From assembly GCA_029940695.1 (NCBI GenBank), contig JAPYUP010000014.1:1-40030 (forward strand): a stretch of DNA of 40,030 bases. The letters are read 5' to 3'. A model generated the notes under the pieces. It saw nothing but the letters and a program-made list of their open reading frames with translations. It made no database searches and was not told the DNA's origin. A program made the translations under genes and the position numbers. The DNA is from Candidatus Thalassarchaeaceae archaeon. GTDB taxonomy: Archaea; Thermoplasmatota; Poseidoniia; Poseidoniales; Thalassarchaeaceae. Below are positions 9,614 to 15,781 of the stretch, one piece after another. Numbering within the stretch: the stretch's first letter is position 1; each line of letters begins with the position of its first letter.

Positions 9614-10350
9614 GCTTCCACCCCCGCATCCTCGCCCCATGCAGACCGAATGTCCGAGGCAGCCGTGATTCCGTCCTTCAGCAGCAGCATCCTATCGGCC
9701 ATGGAGGCCAGACTGGGATCGTGAGTCACCATCAGGACCGACATCCCCTCCTCGTCGCACAGCTGGTGAAACAGATCGATGACCCCCTCGCCGCTCTTGA
9801 CGTCGAGATTGCCGGTAGGCTCGTCAGCGAGCAGAAGAGGTCGCGAGCCGGCAATCGCCCTGGCGACTGCCACCCTCTGCCTCTGCCCTCCGGACAGCTG
9901 GTCTGGAATGAACCCCATCCGATCTCCCAAACCGACCTTGATCAGGGCGTCTCGTGCCTGCTCCTCGGCCTGGGAAGATCTGATTCCCGACAGCTCCAGG
10001 GCGAAGGTCACGTTGTCCAGTGCGCTCAGCCTGTCTAGCAGGTGATAGTCCTGGAAAATCCAGCCCACACCTCTTCGGCGGACGTCCACGACCCTGCTGG
10101 GCGCGCTGGTACCATAGGAGAACTCGCCGAGGGAAATAGAGCCCGAGTCAGCCTCTAGAAGGCCTCCGATGATGTTGAGCAGGGTCGACTTGCCGCACCC
10201 GCTGGGCCCCATCATGCTGACTAGTTCACCGGGCGCTACCTCGAGGTTGACACCCTTCAGGACCTCGAGCCTCCTGCGGCCAGAACCGAAGCCCTTCCTT
10301 AGATCTGTGACCTTGAGCACGCCCCTTCCACCTGAATCCCATTTATGCAT
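9610..10350 (-). CDS. ABC transporter ATPase (LolD/MacB type)
   Basis: A 246-residue ATPase of the MacB/LolD/FtsE group. Walker A is MGPSGCGKST (about 47-56), then WIFQDYHLL (Q-loop), LSGGQRQRVAVARA (signature), LLLADEPTGNLD (Walker B) and MVTHD (H-loop). Together with the permease and the zinc-ribbon ATPase downstream it would give an exporter with two different nucleotide-binding subunits. The ATG at 10350 directly follows the TAA of a small upstream ORF. A GTG at 10320 (VLKVTDLRKGFG) is an attractive alternative: ABC ATPases usually begin there, and the AT-rich CATAAAT just upstream would lie at TATA distance. Confidence 0.9.
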   Translation of the reverse strand: MHKWDSGGRGVLKVTDLRKGFGSGRRRLEVLKGVNLEVAPGELVSMMGPSGCGKSTLLNIIGGLLEADSGSISLGEFSYGTSAPSRVVDVRRRGVGWIFQDYHLLDRLSALDNVTFALELSGIRSSQAEEQARDALIKVGLGDRMGFIPDQLSGGQRQRVAVARAIAGSRPLLLADEPTGNLDVKSGEGVIDLFHQLCDEEGMSVLMVTHDPSLASMADRMLLLKDGITAASDIRSAWGEDAGVEA

Positions 10351-10530
10351 TTATTCCCTATAGGTGCTAGGACTCTCGGGCTGGAGTGTCTGCTGCACCT
10401 CCTTGATACCGAACAGAATTACGCGGAGCCAATCGATGTCATGACGGCGGATCTTAGTGGTCGTCACATCGGAGTTTGCCATCGAATTACGCCACTGAAT
10501 TTTCATCGAATTACGCCACTGAATTTTCAT
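10351..10530 (-). CDS. Small ORF, 59 codons, with duplicated N-terminus (hypothetical)
   Basis: Not recognised. The reading frame begins with two identical 8-residue blocks (MKIQWRNS twice) and continues MANSDVTTTKIRRHD, then DWLRVILFGIKEVQQTLQP to a TAA at 10351-10353. That TAA directly abuts the ATG of the ABC ATPase, as expected for the first gene of the operon. Three in-phase ATGs exist (10530, 10506, 10482); the third would give a 43-residue protein lacking the duplication. The C-terminal half has an amphipathic helix pattern. Evidence for real coding is the continuous frame through a 24-base duplication and the exact junction with the next gene. It is too short to be certain. Confidence 0.42.
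   Translation of the reverse strand: MKIQWRNSMKIQWRNSMANSDVTTTKIRRHDIDWLRVILFGIKEVQQTLQPESPSTYRE
10480..10527. repeat. 24-bp perfect tandem duplication
   Basis: Two identical, adjacent 24-base units (10480-10503 and 10504-10527), each beginning CATCGAATTACGCC on the plus strand, with the first three bases of a further unit at 10528-10530. Since 24 is a multiple of three, the duplication keeps the minus-strand small ORF in frame and duplicates its start codon and AT-rich flank. The core GAATTACGC also occurs once nearby at about 10416, without the rest of the unit. Confidence 0.9.
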
Positions 10531-10533
10531 ATT

Positions 10534-10560
10534 TGAGGGTTCCCCAAAGGGGAACCCTCA
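10534..10560 (-). terminator. Perfect 12-bp hairpin overlapping the glycosyltransferase stop codon
   Basis: Arms TGAGGGTTCCCC and GGGGAACCCTCA pair perfectly around a three-base AAA loop. The minus-strand arm begins with the TGA stop of the glycosyltransferase gene. No U-run follows on either strand, so it is not a textbook intrinsic terminator. It may instead mark the 3' end of that mRNA, protect it, or separate it from the small ORF and ABC operon that follow on the same strand. The structure is certain and the function is not. Confidence 0.55.
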
Positions 10561-11613
10561 ACTATTCAAGAAACATGAATTATAGGCATTTCCCAACGCT
10601 TCGCCATGTGCATCCCTGCCAGAGGTGGAAACCGCGTGGGCAACGAGTCGCTCGTCCACGTGCCTCGAGACGCCTCCGGCACGCCTCCAGTCAGAATGTA
10701 ACGCAACAATAGGAGAGACCCATGCGTCCACGTCAGTGGCCGGCAGCAGACAGCTGGCAGGCAGGAGCTTGTCGTGGATCGGTAGGTCGGAGGCGAGGAC
10801 CGGACAGCCGGCAGCCATCGCCTCAGTAGGGGGGCAATGGAAGCCAATGGAAATTCCCGGATACAGCATCGCCTCGGCGTGCTGGTAGGCAGCTGCCACC
10901 TGCTCTCTGTCGAGCATCTCGATTCCTATGTGTATGATGTGCAGGTCCTCGCTGACCTCCTCGGGAAGGGAGTCCAGGACCTTTCTCACGAAGGCATGGC
11001 GCCACCTCGGGTCCTCCCCGCCAACCGAGACCAGCAGAAACTTGCTCTCGTCGTCGTGCTCCCCAAGAATCTCTCGTGACCGGGGGTTCCTAGTCGGGTC
11101 CCAGTACTCCGTGTCAATCGAGTCCCTGACCACGACTGCCCGAGTGTCTGGGAACAGTGACGAGGCTTCTTCCAGGGACATCTGGTTCGCGCAGACAAGT
11201 AGGTCGGCCCGCCCCATCCCAGCTCTTGCCTCCTCAATCTGCTTGGCTTGGGCCGAAGATGCGTTCCTCTGGCCGAGCGGGACCACCACGTCGCCTGCCT
11301 CGACCGACCTCGGTCGGAAGTTGAACAGGTCGTGCACAGTGACGACCACGGGGACGCTGGAGTCCTTCGGGACTAGGTGGGCATGCTCTTGGCTCGTAAT
11401 GTGGAGCAGGTCGGCCTGCATCTCCGCCGCGGCACCCCCCACCCTCTTCGAGTGGCCACGTGAGCCGCCCTCGGCGTGCTCCACCACAGTCGCCTTGGTC
11501 CACCCCGGCACCTTGGCCTTGTCAAGCATACTCTCCACCACTACGTGGTTGGCGTCGTAGCCGGTATTCGAGGTGGGAACAAGTCCTCTAGCTAGGACGA
11601 CGCGCTTGAGCAC
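10558..11613 (-). CDS. GT4-type glycosyltransferase
   Basis: A 351-residue GT-B fold protein. The N-terminal half has LLHITSQEHAHLVP and VVVTVHDLFNFRPRS, resembling acceptor-domain strands. The C-terminal nucleotide-sugar domain carries FLLVSVGGEDPRWRHA and the donor-binding segment PPTEAMAAGCPVLASDLP, the GT4 E-x7-E-like region, though its first Glu is not obvious (GFHCPPTEAM). The GTG start at 11613 is preferred over an ATG at 11682: a TATA-like element lies 26 bases before it and the protein then begins at a typical beta-strand. It is divergent from a second glycosyltransferase, so these three genes probably build a surface glycan. Confidence 0.82.
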   Translation of the reverse strand: MLKRVVLARGLVPTSNTGYDANHVVVESMLDKAKVPGWTKATVVEHAEGGSRGHSKRVGGAAAEMQADLLHITSQEHAHLVPKDSSVPVVVTVHDLFNFRPRSVEAGDVVVPLGQRNASSAQAKQIEEARAGMGRADLLVCANQMSLEEASSLFPDTRAVVVRDSIDTEYWDPTRNPRSREILGEHDDESKFLLVSVGGEDPRWRHAFVRKVLDSLPEEVSEDLHIIHIGIEMLDREQVAAAYQHAEAMLYPGISIGFHCPPTEAMAAGCPVLASDLPIHDKLLPASCLLPATDVDAWVSPIVALHSDWRRAGGVSRHVDERLVAHAVSTSGRDAHGEALGNAYNSCFLNS

Positions 11614-11634
11614 GATGTGAGCACCGCCCCCCGG

Positions 11635-11643
11635 ACTAAAAAC
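11635..11643 (-). promoter_or_regulatory. TATA-like element for the minus-strand glycosyltransferase
   Basis: GTTTTTAGT on the minus strand, centred about 26 bases upstream of the GTG at 11613. It is the only AT-rich segment of the divergent gap besides TTTTCAAAC at 11686-11694, which is too close to the ATG at 11706 to be a standard leaderless TATA box for the plus-strand gene. Confidence 0.45.
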
Positions 11644-11705
11644 GAGGTTGTCGGTGGTGTCCGGAGGTGCGGGAGTTTTCAAACGGGGGGTGGGGTCGGA
11701 CCTTG

Positions 11706-12851
11706 ATGGAAGCGCATTCGTCGGACCGTCTTCACGTGCTTCTGGTCCATGTATGGTACTGGCCGCACATCGGTGGAGGGAACCAGCACGTCGAGCAGAT
11801 TGGCCGTGAGCTGGTTCGTCGGGGTCACAGAGTGACCGTTTGGTGCGCCGATGTGCCCGCGCACGAGCAGAAGCGCTTCGAGCGAGGGGGTGTCAGCGTA
11901 ATCCGAATCCCGCCGAGCCGCGTTCTCGGGGGCGTCGATCCAGTGGTCTCGGTCAGCGACCTTGACCTTGGAGATGTAGACGTGGTTCACCTCCACGACA
12001 CCCTTCCGTTGCTGATTCGCAGGACTCTGACGAAGGCACTACGCGCCGGCAAACCGGTCGTCACCACGTATCACAACGACTACATCAAGAAGACAGCAAC
12101 GGGTAGGCTGCTAAAGCGAGTCAGGTGGGCCCTGCAGGGACGCAGGACGTTGCACGCCTCGGACGCGAGAATTGTCCTGACGTCTCACTTCGAGCAATTG
12201 CTTCGGGACAAAGGCGTCAAAGGCAGCCTCGATGTGATTCCGAACGGTTTCTCGCCCGTAGAGGACGCTGCCGCAGCTCCCGCAGCGCTAGCAGACAGGG
12301 ACTCTAACAGACCTCTGCTAGCCTTCGTCGGCAGGCTCAGCGAGCAGAAGGGGGTCGACGTGCTGATGGATGCCATGGATGCGTTCGATGACGATCCCGG
12401 CTTCGATCTGGCAATCGCTGGAAAGGGCGAGCTGTCGGATTGGCTGGACGGTCGCCATGCGCAGGCCAAGTGCAAGGATGCAATCTCGGTCCTAGGACTG
12501 GTCTCGGATGCCGAGAAGCGATGGCTGTACGAGAACGCGACAGCAGTCGTCATCCCCTCGAGGTTCGAGGGCCTCCCAACGGTGCTGCTCGAGGCCATGC
12601 ACTCCGGGACTCCGGTCGTCATGACCGATGTCAACGGCCTCGGGGCGCTCGTCGACGAGGCCGGCTCCGGCCTCTCGGTGCCGATGGAGGACCCCGCGTC
12701 GCTGGCTTCGGCGATGACCGAGGTGGCCCGAGCCGATGCGGATAGGCTAGCCGAGTTGGGGGCCGGGGGAGTCGCAGCCTCACAGTCATACCTTTGGTCA
12801 TCCGTCACCGACAGCGTTCTTGAGGTCTATCGAAGGGTAGTGGGGCGATAG
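11706..12851 (+). CDS. GT4-family glycosyltransferase
   Basis: A 381-residue GT4 enzyme. The glycine-rich N-terminal loop is WPHIGGGNQHVEQIGREL. The middle has VVTTYHNDYIKK and DVIPNGFSPVED, the linker before the donor domain. The C-terminal domain shows LLAFVGRLSEQKGVDVLMDA and VIPSRFEGLPTVLLEAMHSG, including both glutamates of the E-x7-E motif that contacts the nucleotide sugar. ATG at 11706 places the start just before the first beta-strand. One base separates its stop codon from the next glycosyltransferase gene, so both are surely co-transcribed. Likely cytoplasmic, acting on lipid-linked or surface glycans; sugar specificity cannot be read from sequence. Confidence 0.9.
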   Translation: MEAHSSDRLHVLLVHVWYWPHIGGGNQHVEQIGRELVRRGHRVTVWCADVPAHEQKRFERGGVSVIRIPPSRVLGGVDPVVSVSDLDLGDVDVVHLHDTLPLLIRRTLTKALRAGKPVVTTYHNDYIKKTATGRLLKRVRWALQGRRTLHASDARIVLTSHFEQLLRDKGVKGSLDVIPNGFSPVEDAAAAPAALADRDSNRPLLAFVGRLSEQKGVDVLMDAMDAFDDDPGFDLAIAGKGELSDWLDGRHAQAKCKDAISVLGLVSDAEKRWLYENATAVVIPSRFEGLPTVLLEAMHSGTPVVMTDVNGLGALVDEAGSGLSVPMEDPASLASAMTEVARADADRLAELGAGGVAASQSYLWSSVTDSVLEVYRRVVGR

Positions 12852-12852
12852 G

Positions 12853-14064
12853 ATGAACGAGGAAGCTGACAAGCCGGTCCTGCTCGTCGCTAAGGGCGCC
12901 TTCGGGGCTATGGGGGGAGGAGAGCGTGACCTGATGAGGGTGCTCCCCGCACTCAACAGGCTGTTCTCGGTTCGCATGGCCACAATCCACCCAGTCCCCG
13001 AACTGAGCGAGATCTGCACGCGCGAGGGAATTCTGCTGATTCGCCCAGACCAGCCGTGGGACCTTCCCACGGATTCGCTGTCAACGGTCCTAGACACTGG
13101 GCGCAGCACCGCCTCGAAGGCATGGTCGTCCTGCGAAGGGCTGGCCGAGGCGTTCTCAGAGGCTGACGCGCTTCATCTGGTGAGCGGTGATGGCAGCCTG
13201 CCACTGCTGGACCACGTACCGACCGGGCTGCAAATCCATCTCCACTTACTAGAGCCTCACAGGGGCCTGTACGAGGATATCCTCCACAGGCTGGTCGATG
13301 GCTCGCCGAAGAGGAATCTCGCGTTGACCGGGGCTCTGCTTTCGAGGGCCAGGCGTCGCGACCAAGCGATGATGCGATCGCTGGTGGAGCGCCCGAGGTC
13401 GATGGTCAGCAGCAACTCCAACTTCTCGGCGCAGCGCGCTAGGGAGGCCTATGGTATCGATGCAGGAGTACTGTGGCCTTGCGTGGACACCTCCGAATTC
13501 CCAGCGGACGCTTCCGACGACACGGACAACCCGTACATCGGCACCGATGGCGGCTACGTGGTCAGCGTAGGTCGAGCCTCCTGGGCCAAGGGGACATGGG
13601 AGACGGTATCCATGCTACGGGGGACCGGGCTGTCGCTGGCACACGTAGGCGGTGGCGACGAGGACTCCGTTGAGATGCTTCGCCGCCACGCCGAGGCAAA
13701 CGGGGTCGGCCTGTGGGTCGCGCCTAGGCTGCCGTCGCTGGATCTAGTCAGCCTGATGCGCAAGGCGCGCGCCATAGTCAGCATGGCCCACTCTGAGTCC
13801 TTCGGTCTCTCTCCCATAGAGGCCTTCGCCGTGGGCACGCCGGCCCTCTTCGTCGGCGAGGGCGGCTTCACGGACACCATCGTCGACGGCGTCAACGGCA
13901 GACTGCTGCCTCGTGACGATATCCAAGCCTGGCATGCAGCGCTGAAGGAGGCCGAGGACGAGTCCACGCGAGCGCGTTGGGCAGCCGCAGGTCGCGCGCG
14001 CATCGACGAGTTGGACCTCACGCCGGACGCGCACGCACGCAGGCTCTGGGACATCCTTTACTGA
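12853..14064 (+). CDS. GT4-family glycosyltransferase
   Basis: A 403-residue GT-B protein. It opens with VLLVAKGAFGAMGGGERDLM (glycine-rich acceptor loop), has VSSNSNFSAQRAREAYG and VLWPCVDTSEFP before the donor domain, then YVVSVGRASWAKG and MAHSESFGLSPIEAFAVGTP with the two glutamates of the E-x7-E motif. The ATG follows the preceding stop by one base. Its last seven bases overlap the end of the convergent membrane-protein gene. With its two neighbours it suggests an oligosaccharide of at least a few sugars, perhaps for S-layer or lipid glycosylation; no oligosaccharyltransferase is present in the window. Confidence 0.9.
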   Translation: MNEEADKPVLLVAKGAFGAMGGGERDLMRVLPALNRLFSVRMATIHPVPELSEICTREGILLIRPDQPWDLPTDSLSTVLDTGRSTASKAWSSCEGLAEAFSEADALHLVSGDGSLPLLDHVPTGLQIHLHLLEPHRGLYEDILHRLVDGSPKRNLALTGALLSRARRRDQAMMRSLVERPRSMVSSNSNFSAQRAREAYGIDAGVLWPCVDTSEFPADASDDTDNPYIGTDGGYVVSVGRASWAKGTWETVSMLRGTGLSLAHVGGGDEDSVEMLRRHAEANGVGLWVAPRLPSLDLVSLMRKARAIVSMAHSESFGLSPIEAFAVGTPALFVGEGGFTDTIVDGVNGRLLPRDDIQAWHAALKEAEDESTRARWAAAGRARIDELDLTPDAHARRLWDILY

Positions 14065-14657
14065 TCGAGGCGCTCGATTGGCGGGGAGAACCTGAACGCT
14101 ACCACGATGGACGCTATGCCGATGAGCAGCAGAAGAGCGGAGATCGCGGGGTGTAGGACCGTGGTCGACTCGGTTGGAAGCCACAACGGCAGAATGTCGT
14201 AGACGGACTCGTCGCGGACCAACTTGCCGCCTATCGACGCTGCGGCGGTGGTCATGGAGAAGGCAACTGCGACGGTGCCAACCTGTAGCAGGTTGAGCCG
14301 CTTGTCCTTCCACAGCCCGGGACCTAGGCGGACCCGCCCGGCAACGTAGGCCCCCCAGAAGCCCATCGCGAGTCCGCCGTAGACGAACTTGTTGTACAGC
14401 AGGGCCGAGCCAGCGGCATTGCCGGGAGCGGCCAGGGTGCCGCTTAGTATGGCCAGAGGCATGGTCACGAGTCCGAGGATTGCGCCCGCCAAGGCGGCCT
14501 TGTCCATGGCCATCATCACCTTCTCGCTGAGCTTGAAGTTGGTGATTGGCGAGGGAAAGGCAAGCTGGATGCAGCAGATTGCACATATCACCGACAGGGT
14601 CAGACTGCCGATCACAATCTCGACGAACATGGCGTGGAAGGTAGCAGCGCCGACCAT
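14058..14657 (-). CDS. Five-helix membrane protein, third gene of the exported Cys/His operon
   Basis: A 199-residue protein I cannot assign to a family. Hydrophobic helices lie at about residues 10-33 (VEIVIGSLTLSVICAICCIQ), 55-77 (ALAGAILGLVTMPLAILSG), 90-112, 125-145 and 172-193 (ISALLLLIGIASIVVAF). Histidines sit inside or beside helix 1 (ATFHAMF) and helix 5 (TTVLHPAIS), possible axial ligands of a membrane heme. The ATG at 14657 shares one base with the stop of the previous gene (TGATG) and is preceded by a near-perfect Shine-Dalgarno, so translation is coupled. Operon context suggests it partners the two exported CXnCH proteins. Role inferred only. Confidence 0.72.
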   Translation of the reverse strand: MVGAATFHAMFVEIVIGSLTLSVICAICCIQLAFPSPITNFKLSEKVMMAMDKAALAGAILGLVTMPLAILSGTLAAPGNAAGSALLYNKFVYGGLAMGFWGAYVAGRVRLGPGLWKDKRLNLLQVGTVAVAFSMTTAAASIGGKLVRDESVYDILPLWLPTESTTVLHPAISALLLLIGIASIVVAFRFSPPIERLDQ

Positions 14658-15781
14658 CAGGCACCACCTCCTTGGAGCGGGTTTTGTGGGTCGGCGACCC
14701 ACTCCTCCTCGACCGGGTCCCACAGCCAGCCGGGGTGCTCGGCGTGGGACACCATCCTAGACCAGTAGTCGTCCTTCGCGGGCTCCGGCTCAGGTAGAGG
14801 CATTCGGGCCTCCACCTCGGGCGTCGCGTCGTCCCCCTCGCCATCTCTGGGCGAAAGCCGGGCCTGCAGCGACACCATGAACCCGAACACGATGGACGCG
14901 GAGGCGAGAGCCTGTAGGCGCGCTCCGAGCAGGGTCGCTTCGAACGCCGGTGGCGTGGTGCCGACGGTGAGCCACGGCTGGCTTACTGCGAAGCTGCCGT
15001 TGTGGGTCGTGATCTGGTACTGCATGCGAGTCTCGCCGATGGTGGCAGGCAGGTTGACAGCCCACTTGCTGCCGCCCAGCGACTCGACATCGGCAGTGTG
15101 GGTCGCCCACTCTCCCTCGAGCTTCCACAGCACAACCAGTTGGTCGGTGTTGGTGGTGCGGACGATGACCGGGGCGTGGTCTCCCGTCACTCGGTTTTCG
15201 GGAGCTGTCCAGTCCTCCTCAAGACCCGGGTAGTTCTCGGGAACGGGGCGCACGTCGATGGAGGAGGCTTGAGACACCCCCAGTGAGGCTAGGCCGTCGG
15301 GGTTGGGGTCGGAGCCGTGGTGCATCGAGGCGTAGAGGTGTTGTTGGCCCGTCTGGCTGGGCGCACGCAGTACCCAAGTCATCGTGACCGAGCCGCTCTG
15401 GGGCACGACGGTCTCGACGTAGTTCGACGTACCTCCATTGGGGTCCTGGATGATGCTCCAGCCGTGGTCGGAGGGCTGGTCACCGTTGCCGTTGAGCGAG
15501 CCTAGGAGGAACACGCCGATCAGCCGCTTCCCGGACAGGTTCATCCCGCTCGCTGTGACGTGCACCGCCGTGGCAGTGCCCGAGAAGGTGATGCTGTCCA
15601 CACTCAGGGAGACCGTGCCGTCCGAAGTCATCGAGAGGCCGGGGTCACCATGGCAGGAGCCGCCGCAGGTGTAGTCCCTGTCTGCGTCCCCGTTGCCTCC
15701 CGGATTGGCCACGCTGGAAGTCGAGGCGAGCAGTACGCATGCTATGGCGCCGAGCACCAGGAGCCTCGCTCTCGAAGTCAT
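14657..15781 (-). CDS. Exported membrane-anchored protein with CXXXCH motif
   Basis: 374 residues. A signal peptide (about 1-25, LLVLGAIACVLLASTSSVA) is followed by YTCGGSCHGDP, a C-x3-C-H motif (C39, C43, H44). The next 130 residues are beta-rich and resemble the choice-of-anchor V/Reeler-like domain of the upstream gene product. Residues 195-265 form a second beta domain (VIVRTTNTDQLVVLWKLEGE). One transmembrane helix lies near 268-288, and the cytoplasmic tail ends with HPGWLWDPVEEEWVADP, a tryptophan-rich motif reminiscent of DUF2510-like tails. CXXXCH is a known but uncommon c-heme attachment variant; heme binding is inference. The start overlaps the preceding stop (ATGA) and has GGAGG eight bases upstream. 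Confidence 0.78.
   Translation of the reverse strand: MTSRARLLVLGAIACVLLASTSSVANPGGNGDADRDYTCGGSCHGDPGLSMTSDGTVSLSVDSITFSGTATAVHVTASGMNLSGKRLIGVFLLGSLNGNGDQPSDHGWSIIQDPNGGTSNYVETVVPQSGSVTMTWVLRAPSQTGQQHLYASMHHGSDPNPDGLASLGVSQASSIDVRPVPENYPGLEEDWTAPENRVTGDHAPVIVRTTNTDQLVVLWKLEGEWATHTADVESLGGSKWAVNLPATIGETRMQYQITTHNGSFAVSQPWLTVGTTPPAFEATLLGARLQALASASIVFGFMVSLQARLSPRDGEGDDATPEVEARMPLPEPEPAKDDYWSRMVSHAEHPGWLWDPVEEEWVADPQNPLQGGGA
14664..14673 (-). promoter_or_regulatory. Strong Shine-Dalgarno inside an operon
   Basis: AAGGAGGTGG on the minus strand, six bases before the ATG at 14657, within the coding sequence of the upstream gene. It decides the start of the membrane protein and shows that internal operon genes here use SD-guided initiation, in contrast to the leaderless layout of operon-leading genes. 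A similar GGAGG lies at 15790-15794 for the ATG at 15781. Confidence 0.65.

Noticed and set aside
10480-10527. CRISPR-like array
   Set aside because: Only two copies, contiguous with no spacers, and the unit is an in-frame coding duplication.
10345-10536. Plus-strand frame in the ABC/glycosyltransferase gap
   Set aside because: It is antisense to the small minus-strand ORF and repeats only reflect the tandem duplication; the minus frame has a better junction with its neighbour.
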